A DNA stretch of 64,000 nucleotides, taken from the NCBI RefSeq assembly GCF_029017545.1, contig NW_026555341.1, positions 38,192,001 to 38,256,000 on the forward strand, read 5' to 3'. The DNA comes from Prosopis cineraria (lineage: Eukaryota > Streptophyta > Magnoliopsida > Fabales > Fabaceae). The notes beneath the pieces were generated by a model. The model was not told the DNA's origin, searched no databases, and saw only the letters and a list, made by a program, of their open reading frames with translations. The translations under genes were made by a program, and so were the position numbers. Positions 47,948-61,208 of this stretch are shown here, in pieces (the stretch's first letter is position 1; every line of letters starts with the position of its first letter).

Positions 47948-49095
47948 ATTATTATTGACTAAACCCAGCTTATGAGAGACGAAGATCTCATGGGTATTTT
48001 AGGGATGCCTGTTGGCATATTCATTTAACGTATTCCAAAATTTAAATTTAAAATCCTACAATAAGCTAATTCAATTTCCTTAATTTGGCTTATTTGAATG
48101 CGTTAATTACACGTAACTACGAAAGTCCCTTTTCTCAAACGCACATTGCAAAAGGGTACTCAAATTTATCTTAAATGAATAAAAAAAAGTTACCTTACAA
48201 AAGAAGTAACGTATAAAAAAATGACATTTGTCTTGAAGACAAGGTCCTTGCATTGCCTTCCAGGAGCATCAAAATTTATGCACTAGTAAAGCAAGCCACT
48301 AATTAAGAGTAACTAGCTAGGTTATTCTACAGTAAATTCACAATATTCATATACTATAATTTATTATGATATTTATTTTCATCTTTAAATTTGTGCAAAT
48401 TGTAACTTCTATATAGCTCAAAGTTTCACGGGTTATTATTAATTTATACAAAATAGATTTTAATGTGGTATTTTATCACTGATGAATCAATGTCATAACT
48501 TGGACTAGTAATTAACTTACTTGGAGTTATAATATGTATAAAAAGTATCCACGCTATTGATCATGGAATTATTGATTTGAAGTTTGAACTACTACTTAGT
48601 TAATTACATCACAATGAAAAGATGAAAAGGGCACTAAATGCGATGTTGAACTTTTAAATGTTAACAAAATATTTTGACATATTAATTTTTTATAATAACA
48701 ATTATTGAAATAAAAAATTATCATTTGAGACTAAGGATATTAGAATTACACAATTAAAAAATATTTTATAAAATTAAAGAATTAAATTGAAGCTTTATAT
48801 AAAATTGGAGAACCAAATAGAACATGTACTTTTTCTAATAATAAATAAATTTCAATTAATTCTAGACATTTTAAAAAAATATTATACTAAGTTTGAAGTA
48901 GAAGTTGTATGTTTCATATCTTATTAATAGAAATAAAATTCTAATTTTGATTGCTTTTAAAAGGACCTGAAAGGTGCTTAATTCACTTGATTAAAAGAGT
49001 TGAATCAATTTATTTTGAGATAATTGATAATAATGATTTCACACAGTAAATATTTGGCTATAACATTTTCAGGTTTCTCGAGCGCCATTGGAATA
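47948..49095. other. Intergenic spacer with a dispersed-repeat copy
   Basis: Contains the minus-strand copy of the AT-rich repeat (about 48640-48840). No gene seen before the exon-like stretch at 49096. Confidence 0.5.
48640..48840 (-). repeat. Dispersed AT-rich repeat, copy 2
   Basis: Reverse complement matches 40745-40895 through CTTTAATTTTATAAAATA, GTGTAATTCTAATATCCTTAG and GTTAACATTTAAAAGTT blocks. Confidence 0.5.
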
Positions 49096-49257
49096 AAGGG
49101 GAGAAAAAAAAGATAGCCTGAAATTCTGGATATCGCTCTCTGCTGAACTGGTCGATAACACGGAGTGCAAAGAGGAATCAATGGCGGCGTTAGGTTTTGA
49201 TGAAACGTCATTCATTGTTAAAGTTGTGAAAAATGATGAGCCTGCAACAGTAAAAAG
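49096..49257 (+). pseudogene. Orphan exon-like coding stretch, product unrecognised
   Basis: After an in-frame TAA near 49093, an open stretch reads KDSLKFWISLSAELVDNTEC, then KEES, then MAALGFDETSFIVKVVKND, then EPATVKR, and meets a good splice donor (AAAAG|GTAACC, GT at 49258), past which the frame stops at once. The sequence is more GC-rich than its surroundings and has a balanced amphipathic composition like real protein. A start at the ATG at 49181 would leave 26 residues. No downstream exon with matching phase was found before the copia remnant. It could be the first exon of a gene, an exon left by a rearranged gene, or captured sequence. I do not recognise the family. Confidence 0.35.
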
Positions 49258-50288
49258 GTAACCTGTGATGTTGGCAATTAATTATTTGTTGAAAAAGGCA
49301 AAAAAGAAAATACTGTGACAGTTTTTGTCCTAGTTTCTGTCTTTTGTTTCCTGCCATGGAATCATCAATCCGTGAGTGAGCACCACTCTCAGTAATCTCT
49401 CATGTCTTCGTCTCTATGATTCATTACCTTATTCCTTTTCTTTCTTTTGCTTTTTTTTCCCCCACTTTTTTCTTTTAAGAAAATTTTCTTCCCAATTCCA
49501 TGTATATAATTCGCTTTCAAATTGTAATGACCAGTAATGAGAACATAACACTTGAATGACAGATTTAAGTTGTGAATTCATTGAGACTATCATTTCCAAA
49601 CAATGACAATCAAATTATTAACATTTATCTACACGTTCAGTTTTAAGGGGGGAAAAATTGATGTGTAAGTAAGAAACAAAGCATTTCAAAGATTCAATTT
49701 AGGCGAAAATTAGAGAATCGATTATGCACTTTTGCTTTCAACCTATCTATCTCGAGTGAGATGAGAAAGTATTTGGATGAGACCTTCAACAATTGTATAT
49801 ATTATTTATTAATCTCGGTTCTATTTGTATGTGATTTTCTATAGCTAGTCAGGGCCTCCCTTAGCTAATACTTAAACATCCTAACATATATAAGTTGGAG
49901 ATGGGCTTAAGTTATTTTAATACAAAGGTCAATTTTTTTAAATAATATCTGATTATTCTATGCAAATAAGAAAAATTTATCCTTGAGAACTATATTTTCT
50001 TTCTCAGTGAATTCTCCAAATGTAGGCTTTACATCTTCTGTAATATTGTTTTAACATAGTAATAGAGAGAGTGATATAAATAAATAGAAGTATATAATCC
50101 TCATTTAATTAACACTGTACAATAAATTAGTTATGTCTAAAACACTTCCTGATGACACAAGCAAGTTAATTATGTACTCAAATCATAAGATGCAAAGGAG
50201 ATCATTTAATTCAATTCAAATATAAGAAGAAACTACAACAGTCAAAACTGTACACAAACATTATTTACAGGGGAACAAAATCTCACAC
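49258..50288. other. Intergenic, no gene recognised
   Basis: T-rich tract at 49448-49480; otherwise AT-rich with no protein-like frame. Confidence 0.45.
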
Positions 50289-50478
50289 TGATATGATGTA
50301 GAAAAGCTTTTGGAGAAAATGATTTTGTAACTACATATTTTATAAGCCTTTGTATTTCTCTTAATATATATAGTGAGGGTATGAAAACATAGATATAAGA
50401 ATCAAGCCATCTGGCTACTAATTGTTACAAAAAGGTATTTATAGATAAATATCTAAAGCCCAATTTGTGTTCTCAACA
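50289..50478 (-). repeat. Probable 3' LTR of the copia element
   Basis: On the minus strand this stretch starts TGTTGAGAACAC and ends ACATCATATCA (TG..CA). It contains TATAAATACC and lies just past the end of the RNase H reading, where a 3' LTR should be. The opposite LTR is missing, so the limits cannot be checked by comparison. Confidence 0.45.
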
Positions 50479-50499
50479 TTTATTGGGCTTATATATAGT

Positions 50500-53400
50500 C
50501 TGTAAAGCTGCTTAGAAGATGGAACATATCTGACACAAAGCTTGTGATTAAATACACAGTCACGAATGAAATGAACATCCAACTCGATGTGTTTTGACCA
50601 AGTATGGAAGACAGGATTTGAGGCTAGGGCTACAGCATTAAGGTTCTCATGTCAGGCTATTGGAGGTTCTTGAAGATGAAGGCCTAACTCTTGTGTGAAG
50701 GATTGAATCCATGCTAACTCAAAGACAAGATCAGCAAGAGCGTGATACTCAAATTCAGTGGTAGAATGAGCAACTACTCTTTGCTTTTTCACTGACTAAG
50801 AAATCAAGGAGTTGCTAAAAAAGACACAGTACCTACTAATAGATTGACGAACATTTAGGCAAATAGTCCAATCAGCATCAATAAACCCTTGCAAGGTAAG
50901 ATGATTACTTGGCTTGATATGTAAACTTAGATCTAGTGTTCCTTTAAGATAACATAGTACATGCTTTAGGGCCTGCAGTGAATAGTAATTAGGGAACTCA
51001 AAAATTGACTAAATTTATTCACAATGAACATGATATATGATTGTGTATGAATTAGGTATTGAAGTGAGCCAATTATCTGTCTATATGCTAATAGATCTTT
51101 AAGGAATACCATCATTTTTTTGATAGTACTTGTTGACAACCATGGGTGTAGGAATAAGGGCAGTATTTGACATACTAAATCTGTTGAGAAAGTTTTGAAT
51201 GTACCTCTCTTGTTTTAACTAAGCAGAGTCTTGTCTCATTTTTGTAGGCTTCAATTCCTAGGAAATGATGGAATTAACCTAGATCTTTGGGAGCAAACAT
51301 AAGGTTGAGTTGCTAAATTAACATGGTTAGAGCTGTTGAGGTGTTCCCAGTGATTATAATATCATCTATGTAGATCAAAACAAAAATAACAAACTTGTCA
51401 TGTTTAATGAAAAACAGTGATGAATCACTTTTTGAATGCAGGAATCCCTACTTAACACGAGTACTTTGTAGCTTGTCAAACTAAGATCTAGGTGCTTGTT
51501 TTAAACTATACAAGGCCTTTTTCAGAAGACAAACATGAGTAGGAAATCTTGAATCTACAAAACCATCTGGCTACTTTAGAAGAACTTTCTCTTGTGAAAT
51601 CACCATTTAAAAAGTCATTATTGATGTCCATTTAGGGAATTTGCTAATTAAAGTTGATAGCAATAGTAAGACCAAATCTAAGTGTTGATGCCTTGAGAAA
51701 TAATCTTGCCTTATTTTTTTTTTTGGAAAAGTTCCATTTGCATTAAACTTTCTTTTAAATACCCACTTGCAATCTACCACATTTCTTTGACATGTGAAAT
51801 GTATTAATGCCCACATTTTGTTGACAATTAGTGTACTAAACTCATTTTGCATTGCTTTTCTCCAATCTTTGGATTTTAATGCCTCTATAATATTTCTAGG
51901 CTCACAATCAAATCTATTTCAATCAAAACAACACTAACATAAGGTGTTTTATTTTTATAAATGCCAGCCTTGCTACGGTGATCATAGGGTGTTAATTTTT
52001 AGGGATAATTTTTTGAGTATGCTTAGTTGATGAACTACTTTTTGAACTGCTATTAGAATGCTCAGTAACTTGTTGAGTTAGTTGATTTTCAAGATTATAT
52101 TCATGACTTATGATATGATGATCACCTTTTATATTTGGTATAGTGGCAAAATGAGACATGTATAAGTGCAGTTGTTGAAGCAGAGATATTGGAGACATTG
52201 GAATTAGAGATATTGGCAACAAACTTCTCTTATTTTATGATAGAGTCAAGTCATTGTGATATTTTCTTTTAATTGAGGCCAAAGTTGGTTTGAAGAAAAT
52301 TCTAGGATGAATTTATTCTTTAGATATAACACTTTTGTTTATGAAACCTGTAGAAAAAGGAAACTTAGCCTCATTAAATACATGTCTAGAAATACAAATC
52401 CTGCCATTAGGATTTAAACATTTATAACCTTTATGAGCATTGCTATATTCTAAGAATACACATTTAGTGGACCTAAATTCCCACTTATGTTGATTATAAG
52501 GTCTAAGATAGGGATAACAAATAAAGCCAAACACTTTGAGTCTTTCATAATATGGATTTTTACTAAGCAATCAAAAATAAAGTTAAATTCCACCTAACAC
52601 AGTTGATGGTAGTAGATTAATAAGATTGATAGCAATGTTAAAGGTTTCCCACCAGTAACACAAGGGAATTTTAGCTTGAACTAGTAAAGTTAAGCCCATT
52701 TCAACAATAGGTTTATGTTTTCTTTTTGCTCTGCCATTTTGAGCTGAAATATGTAGGCATGAGTATTTAAAATGAATTCTTGAATCTTGCAACTCCTTAG
52801 TGAAACTTCTATATTTACCTCCCTAATCATTTTGAATCATCTTAATTTTTTACTCAAACTAATTTTCAACTAGTTTCTTGAATTGCATGAACATGCTTAA
52901 GGCTTCATCTTTAGTTTTTAAAGAATAAATCTAAGAGCAGTAACTGTAGTCATTAATAAATAAGATATAATACTGAAAATCATTCATTAAGGCTAATGAA
53001 GAAGGACCTCACAAATCAGTTTGAATGAGTTCAAGTGGCTTAAAGGCATGAGAGATAGAAACTTTAAATGGAAGAGAGTGTGACTTGTCATATTTGCATG
53101 ATTCACAAAAAAACATCTTTATTCTTAGAAACATTCAAATTACAATGACTAATGGATTCTGTTTAGCACCTTAGGATTAGGATGTCCAAGTCCATAATGC
53201 TATAAAACTCTATTAGAATTAAGCTTCCTAAGTATTGAATGATCAACTTCATTAATTGCAGCAAAAACTAGCTTTACTTCACCATTATCATTAGTCTCAC
53301 TAATCCGAAACATGCCACTTTCACTTGGCTTCCCTTAGAGCATTATCTTCTCTATTTGCTGATCCTTCATAGAAATACCATTTTGTTAAAAATAACATCA

Positions 53401-53786
53401 GCATCATTGTCACTAGTCACTTTAAACTCTCCACAAGTTCTTTTTAATCTTTGGGGAATAGAGTATATCAAGTAACTTGATTGGTTTGTGAGATACAGCC
53501 TTAATTTTAGATAAACCAATCTTTTCAATACCAAGTTTGTCACTATTACCAATTATAATATTCATCTTACCATTAGGATCAACTGGATTGTTAAGGCGTG
53601 TAACGTCATTTGTTACATGGCTTGTAGTACTACTATCAATAAACTATGCATCATCATTAACAGTTTTTGGGGTTGCCTAATAAGCTACATTAAATTCTGA
53701 ATTAGCATAAGAACTAAAGCCAATACTATTGGAATTATGATCAACCCTAGGAGAAGATTTCACATAAGTTCTATCATAGCGATAGA
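50500..53786 (-). pseudogene. copia polyprotein pseudogene (protease, integrase, RT, RNase H)
   Basis: Recognisable pieces on the minus strand: protease-like FIDSSTTSHVTND (about 53640-53600); integrase near 52792-52583; the post-integrase segment at 52570-52313 with LKVFGFICYPYLRPYNQHKW and SAHKGYKC-like text typical of copia; the start of reverse transcriptase at 51852-51607 (VDCKWVFKRKFNANGTF); and the RNase H end near 50610-50510 (SKHIELDVHFIRDCV, then VPSSKQL). Premature stops occur in every part. A deletion or slippage near 51710, inside the reverse transcriptase, leaves a poly(A) run. Not functional. Confidence 0.8.
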
Positions 53787-54034
53787 TGTAATATCCCAAT
53801 TTAAATTTTAATAGTTAATTTGAGTTAATAAAAATTTTAGAGAATATTTAGAGGTAAGTAAATTAGTAAGAGATGATTATTAGATCTAATTTGAGATATA
53901 ATTTTAAGTTAAGATTTTTAGAAATTATTATTATTATTATGAAAGAAGAAAAAGAAATATAAAAGAGAGAGAGATTGATAAATAAATAAATAAAGAAGAA
54001 GAAAAGGGGGTAAGGGAAATAAAAATACATCCAT
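53787..54034 (+). repeat. LTR-like fragment starting TGTAATATCCC
   Basis: It begins at the exact point where the copia reading ends. It shares its start (TGTAA.ATCC) and AT-rich character with the two large LTR-like units downstream. No matching end or target duplication was found, so it may be a truncated LTR or the LINE's 5' flank. Confidence 0.35.
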
Positions 54035-54196
54035 TTGCAATTGAAAAATCATAGAGAGAGAAGTTACATTCTCTCTAAATTTTTGGAAAGAAGGTTCAAC
54101 TTCTCGCTTTCAACATTCTTGCTTTGCTCCATAATTACCAAGCCTCTACTCGATCCTAACTTCATTTACCCAGCATCATCATCTCATGAAGAGACC

Positions 54197-55588
54197 ATGA
54201 ATCTACCTGCATCTAGACAGGAGATTGATTTATTACTCAAAAACAATTTAAAGCTAGATGATGAGATGATTGATAAAAATATATAAGTGAAACAGTTACC
54301 AAAAATTTAGATTCAATGTAATAAGAAGGCTATATCTATAAATCATCATGATCATCTAATGGAAATACAATCTAATGATGGTCCTACAACTAATGCAAAT
54401 TACAGTAACCCAGCACTGCCTGGTTACAATGATTATTATGGAATCACCACTGGGATAGAAACAAGTCATAATAATGAAGCCCTCACTAAAGAGCTTGATA
54501 AAGAATGGTTACCATTTGAAAGAACCAAAAAGCTAATGGACTAGTAGCCGAATCTATAAATCTCTAATGAGGAATGGAAAAAAATATACCTACCTTGAAT
54601 GAATGCTATAGTCATTAACATATTGGGGTTACATCTTAATCTAAAATCTCTCAAACCTAGGTTAGCTAGAATGTGGCAATTAAAAGATTTTAAATTAATA
54701 GATCTAGTTAATAGTTACTACATTATTAGAACCAAGGATCAATTTGCTTATGATAGAATTCTCAATAGTGGTCTTTGGACTATATTTGATCACTGTATAC
54801 TTGTGCAATACTGGTCACCTAGTTTCAACCCAAACTCAAATATCCTTGGTAAAATTGCATTATGGGTTAGATTAACTAATATCCCAATTCAATATTATGA
54901 AAAAGAAATACTGTGGACATTGGGAAATTGTATAGATAAAACTCTAAAAGTTGATGACAACTCCTTATCCAAATCTAACTTTAACGATAAGTAGGAGAAG
55001 ATATAAGGGGGAATTTTGTAAGGATTAGTGTTAAAGTAGATCTTCAGAAAAAACTAGTACCCAGACTTTTCATCAGGGATGAATTATACAATATGGAGCA
55101 TGAAAGTCTAAGTCTGATCAGCTTTGGATGTGGTTGTTATGGGCGTAACAAAAACAATCCAAAAAAAAAAATGAGAATAAATCTAAAGAGTATGCTAATA
55201 ACATAGGCCAACACAATAATAGCCACCATCAGTTCTTAAAGGTTTCAGAAGAAGAAAAACATAACCATATAAATCAGGACGCATAAAAAAAAAACCTCAA
55301 CCTACTGGAGGAGGAATTCAAAGAATGGATGAAGTACATGCATTTAAAAAAATGCTTGATTTTTAAGAAACCCAACAGATTATCAGGCTCTACATTACAA
55401 TCATGGATCAAGCTTCATATCTAAATCACGATTTGACATCCTTGCCATCCTAGATCAAAATTCTTATGGCATAAATTAGAGAGACTCAACATCTAACATT
55501 CCACTTAAGGCTTTACCTATGAAGACTATCAGAAAGGTTTGGAAGAGAAAATAACTAGGTGGAACGAAACAAACTCAATTAAAGGAAC
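54197..55588 (+). pseudogene. LINE ORF1 pseudogene (DUF4283-type), 5' part
   Basis: The ATG at 54197 opens MNLPASRQEIDLLLKN. Stops follow from 54284. A 131-codon open stretch (54599-54994) carries the DUF4283 domain typical of plant LINE ORF1: LARMWQLKDFKLIDLVNSYY, then WTIFDHCILVQYWSPSFNP, then KIALWVRLTNIPIQYYEKE. Past a frame shift, RLFIRDELYNMEHESL and SFGCGCYGRNKN correspond to the zinc-knuckle region, in which the histidine and last cysteine are not preserved. The frame is broken several times and then by the LTR insertion. Confidence 0.75.
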
Positions 55589-58500
55589 TGTAACATCCTA
55601 AATTCTTAATTCTTGCATTAATGCTAATTAAGAGATGCATTAATAATCTAATGAGAGGTTAGGGTTTTGGATGGTGGAGTGTTATTTAACTCTTTAAGGT
55701 GTTATATGAATAGATTTAAGTGGGAGAATGGTGTTGTGAAATAAAGCGTGTGAGTGTGGTAAGGAGTTTCCTTACTGTGCCACGAGTCGCGATTAGTTGT
55801 GTATACATCGTGATGCATGGCACATAATTCTAATAGATAAAGATGTGTAGGGCTTATGGAAACAGAAGAGAAAAGAGGAAAAGTGAATAAGAGAGTGGAG
55901 CTTTGTTAGGGTAACAAGTTTCGAGAGCAAGAATGATGTTTCTAACTTGTTACTTATCGAGTAAGTCTTATACAGCCTTAACCTCTAATTTTACATTATT
56001 TCTTAGTTTAAAATAGTAAGATATTGAATCTGGAAGTTTTAAAGAGTTAATTTCTTACCTTATAGTAATAGAAAGGTTCTTTAAGACTAAATTAGGATTT
56101 TATGATTGGTTTAAGTCTGAACAATGAAATTTTAAAGTTATTGGCTTAAGCTAACCTAGTTTAGAGAGAGAAAACTAAAATAAATTCAATAGTGGGTATG
56201 TTAGTACCTAAATTGAGTAGTGATTGGGTGTAGAAGGTAGGAATAGACATGAGTAAAGCAAGTGATAGCAATTAGGTGCTTAATTGCTATAATTGACACT
56301 TTTAGTCAATAAGGTAATTGACTTTAGTTGTCAATTATGTGTATATTTTCATGTGTAATGTGTTGTAATAGCAAGAAAGAGTTTAAATTGAGGTTAAGGA
56401 ACATAGGTAATCCTTTCTTGCAAATAAAAGGATTGAGGTAACTATATAGCTTATTATATTTATTATCTATTATAAACATATAGAAGTAAATGTGCAATCT
56501 AAGTTTTCAATGGTTATGAGTTTTGTGCATGGTTTTGCAATGCAAATGATTTTGGCATGTAAAATGGCTTTGTAAAGATTTTTGAATTGCTATAGGATTT
56601 TAAATTGTCATGGATATATATATATATATATATATTATAGTATGAAATGTGAAAAACAAGAATTATATATGAAAAGCATGATCATAAGGGGCAGGAGTTC
56701 ACCCAGGTTATATATGAATATGTGTGTAGAGATGTGAGTGAATAAATTTATATGGTTGGGCTGGCACCACGAGACATCTGGTATAGCATTATAACAAGAC
56801 TGTTACCATGAGACATTTGGATAATCTGGCAACTCCTTAATGCCTGTGAGGGTGCAGTTAGAAGTCAACGATACCTCTATCATAAGTTTGTGAAATAAGG
56901 GAAACTGTAGTTCGAAAATGAAATAGAATACCTTTGGTCGGGTTTTTTTACCACCAAAGGTGTGCTCGGGTTAATATGTGATTAACCTAGCAGGGCTTAT
57001 GGTTTCATGTTGAGGAGCTTTAGAGCCTTGGTGGATAGATGATCATGCTATTGGTTGTGATTATGTGGAAATGCTTTGAAAAGAGGAAATTCTATATTTG
57101 CTTTTGATATATAAACCATTACTTTTGTTTTTGTTACTTTGACATGGTTATTTGTGCTAATAAATACTAAATAAACTACATTGGTTACTAAAAATTTTAT
57201 CTCACCTATAGTTATTTACATTTTTTATGTTCCAGTAGTAGTGGTGTAAAAGGAAAGGAGTTGGGCCGAGAGTAGAGATTTCCTTATCGTGCTTATTGTA
57301 AGATGGTGTAGTGAATTCATATATCAATAGTGTAAAGACCAAGAGACCAAATTGTAAGGTCTCCCTTACTAATCTACTATTTAACTCTAAATCATGATAA
57401 TCAAAGGAATTAACCCTCAAAGGATTATTAAATTATAAAATTTTACAAAAGGGAATTTCTTCAATTATTTTTTTTTTGTGAAAAGAATCCCAAATTCAAC
57501 ATTTCAAATCTCAAACATTATTTAATAGTCTCAAATCAAAATTTTGAAAGCAATGCGAAAGCTTGAAAATCAATTGGAACCTAAAATCTTGAGTTTTAAA
57601 ACTCAAAAATAGATTTTATACAGAAAATGACACATACACCGTGGCTTACGGCATTTATGCTGCAGCTTGTCTTCTCTGTGCCATGTGCCGCAGCACATTG
57701 CACAAATTTGATAGCACAGGGAGCAAACTTTTAATGCGTCCTAAATCTTCATTTGATGTTCGATTGAGGTGGTTTTGATGTCTACATGGAACTTTCTCCT
57801 AACTCACACTTAAAATCATTTTCTATAAAAAGTTGGACACCAAAACTCATTTTGATGACTTTTTATAAAATTTCACAAATAGGTGTTCCAACTTAACTAC
57901 TAGTGCCAATAGCTGACACAATCATCTGATCCCTTAATAGACTCTGACGGACCTATACAATGCACCACACACAATAAAAAACACTTATATTATAAAATTA
58001 CCACTCAACCTTAATTTTTACAAAACATAAAAGGAGAGAAAATCTTGCACAAAATCATCAATTTCATTCCAAATCTTGCAAAATACATATATTTTTAATT
58101 GCACAAGTATTTTAGCTCTATCTATGTTTACAACTAAAACTCACTAACCCAAGGCGCAAAATACACAAGTGATACACAAAATCATGCAAGTAGTGCTTAA
58201 AATATGTCAAATGATCATAGTTGGCAAGTACATCAATAAATAAACATGAAAGTAACAAAAAGAGGCATAAAGAGGATAACTCCACAATCCTAAGCCTATG
58301 TGTGTTTTCCTTGATTCAGATCCGATGAGCTATGTCTTAAAAATATTGATAATTGAGGGGTTAGTACAACCACTCAGTAACCAAGTTTCACCTAACCCAT
58401 ACAGTCGTATATTAATTGTAATAGATGGGATTAGGCAAAAACACATATGTCACACACAACACTCGGCCACAGTTTACAAAACTAACAACCATATGACTGG

Positions 58501-61208
58501 GTTTATCACAACATAATTTATCATGAAATTTCATAAGCACAACATGAGGTCGCAAAAATAACAACCATGTGCCCTTAACACATGTCGAACTATAAAACTA
58601 ACAACCATGTGGCTGGACTTATATGCATGATCATATGCTAACTTTATATCCTCATGTTACCTCCGACACGAAACTGGTGGCTATTACATGGCTATGTCCT
58701 TCATGAACTAAGCCAGCCTTTCACTTGTGAGGAGCTATTGGGTCAGGTGAACTCACTCACTTATATAATCCAGTTTCCCTCAATACTAACAATCATGGAG
58801 TGTTGTACCTTTAATCTAGCCTCCTCATGAATTAATGGAGACTAATTAGGTTTGAGTCCCTCGTAAAACAAGTGGGATATTCTCAAATCAATCATGGGAC
58901 AAAGGCTACCTCTTGATTCTAACGGTCGATGCCAAGGCTAGTTCTTGATTCCAATAGTCACTGCCAATATCACGTGAATTTAAATCAATCTACTCCTCTC
59001 CTTAGACGAACTCCCGCCAATGATCATGCTATACACATTTCTCACATAATATGCATTTTAACAATCAATTTATAGTACATGAACTCACATAAACTCAAAT
59101 ACTCCATAAACTCAATATATAATACATCACAATTTTTCACCCATAATAACAAATCACAATCAATTTTGTAAAATACAAGGGTTGGCATATTCAAGGTTAT
59201 CTTTCCAAAATCATTTAGCAAGTCAAACACATTGCCAGTATGTATCATTGATTTAAATCATAAATCACATTTCACAAACACAATTAACATTCAACTATAA
59301 AGATTAAGTTTTTTCCAGTTACCTCAAACTTTTGAGAGGTTAAAGATTTACCCCTCACTATACTTAACTTCCTAAAGCTTCAATAAGCTCGAATGGTGAC
59401 AAAATGAACCACACTACAATCATACCACAAGAATATTATCATTGTCTCAATCTTGAAAATTTATCAACACATAACTCCACACACACTATTTTATCAACCT
59501 ACCCATTTATACTTAATGGGCTCATTAGATTCCTTTAATGTACATTATTACTAATAACACCTCAAATCATTGCACATAAACCCCTAACTATCATATTTAT
59601 GTCAATTTTTGGATATTAAATGATCCCATGGACCAACCACTTCTAAAGTCATCAATGTGGTGTTCCAATACCTTAAACAACTCTCATTATACTCATTCTA
59701 ACTAATAAAATTAGACCCATAATTCTATGGATCGAAAATCTATCTTCCAACTCAAACTTACCATAACTCATCATAAATAAGGGAGAGAAATGAAAAAGAA
59801 GTATGATAAACTTACCTTAGGTGTTTGGAAGCTTCAATCTAGCCTTAATGTGATCCCATAATGTGCCTTAGCAGAGCAAAAGTAGAGCTATTCATTTTCT
59901 TCCTTTCCTCTTTTCTGTTTCATCGCGCAGATACGAACTAGATATATTTGATTTTTGGCTATGCACCACAACGCACGTTGCCCTTCACCTTGGCGCATGG
60001 CACAGAGGAGCTCGTTGCATTCAAATTCATCTCTATGCGTTGTGGTAGATTGACCACGCGTCGTGACATGTGGCATAGAGGATAATTCTTCACTTTTTCT
60101 CCCTCTTTCCTTGCCCGGGTGGCCCGCTATTGATTTGGAACTACTTCTAGGGTTGAATTCACCATAAATACACCAAGTTAAGCCCTTCTAGTCACACCTC
60201 ATTAACTCACTAATTACTCTCATTAGGTTAATAAACCAGGATTAAATTTTTCTGGATGTTACAAGTAGTCATGAATGTGTATATAAGTTACCATAAGGAA
60301 TACATTACGGTGCATGAGTTTTGTGAATGCTAATATGAGTGTGATTTTGTTATTCTAACCCATTGCATATATACATGTGGGAGATAAAATTTGATGTCAT
60401 GGGCTAGAATTATGATTATAAATATATGTAAAGAATGAATGTATGATGATATGTGCAAGTTTGGCCATTTTCATGTATTGAAAGGATAAATATGTTAATT
60501 GTGCCCAAATGCCTAAATGTGTGTGATAGGCAATTTACAGGCCAAATATCTATATGTGTGTGTCATTGCTTATGTAATAGTTCTATCAGGTGTAAATTAT
60601 CCATTTGAATGTAGTCAAGGCCCTAAAAGTAGCTAATGAATTGTGGTTTCAAATAGTGATAATGAAGTAATGAATTTTGACTTTAAACAATCAAAATACA
60701 CTTGGGTGTCCAATTTTGAAGGGAATGATGAATTAAAATGAAATCAGTGTCATTAGTTAGATTTTGAAACAACCTTCATGTGAATGCTTAAATCACCTTG
60801 ATTGGACATCGGATATGAAAATGTTGTATGTTCGAAGTTCATACAAGAAACTACTATTTAACATAAGAATATATGTGCACCATGGCACATGAGTCAACAT
60901 GCTGTGATGCATGGCATAAAGTATGATACTAGTGACTCTGTGCCATATGCCGTGGTGCATGTGGCACAAGCCGTAGTACACAAGCTTTATTTTGCCAAAT
61001 TTAGATGTTTAAAATACTTCTCTTAGTTGACTTTCACATGCATAAATGAAGTACTTCCATTGTTACTATTTCTTTTAGTGAATAGAATGTTTTCAAAATG
61101 ATTTGAAAAAGTTTTATGTTAGGATCTCAACCTTTCAAAGAAAATGGTTTTATATTGTTTAGTAGATTGTGTAGAAGATCAAATGATAATATCAGTGAGG
61201 GCATTACA
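55589..61208 (+). mobile_element. Large solo LTR (about 2.7 kb once the inner insertion is removed) inserted in LINE ORF1
   Basis: It starts TGTAACATCC and ends GGGCATTACA (TG..CA with TGTAA/TTACA inverted ends). It is flanked by a perfect 5-bp duplication GGAAC. The two outer parts (55589-57330 and 60269-61208) total about 2.68 kb and contain no gag or pol reading and no primer site, so a solo LTR left by LTR-LTR recombination is the simplest reading. A repeat-rich AC-ATGAGACATTTGG area near 56770-56830 is also present. A non-LTR or uncharacterised long-terminal-element origin is possible. Confidence 0.65.
57331..60263 (-). mobile_element. Second large solo LTR, inverted, nested in the first
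   Basis: Read on the minus strand, it starts TGTAACATCCAG (60263 leftward) and ends GGTCTTTACA (57331), 2933 bp. Flanks AATAG (57326-57330) and AGTAG (60264-60268) agree at four of five positions. Parts match the outer unit in block order, for example GCATGATCAT..GGGAGTTC and GGGAAACTG. Both units also carry near their starts a repeated TGTGCCA..GGCAC-type motif and a GAAACAGAAAAGAGGAAA-like block. No coding region. It is probably a related but distinct member of the same LTR family. Confidence 0.6.

Larger units (their letters stand above)
50289..53786 (-). mobile_element. Degenerate Ty1/copia retrotransposon, 5' end missing
   Basis: From right to left on the minus strand come an aspartic-protease-like region, a GAG-pre-integrase area, integrase, reverse transcriptase and RNase H. 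Integrase before reverse transcriptase is the copia order. All parts carry stops and frame shifts. The right end is cut off within gag/protease at 53786, where a TGTAATATCCC sequence begins. Confidence 0.85.
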
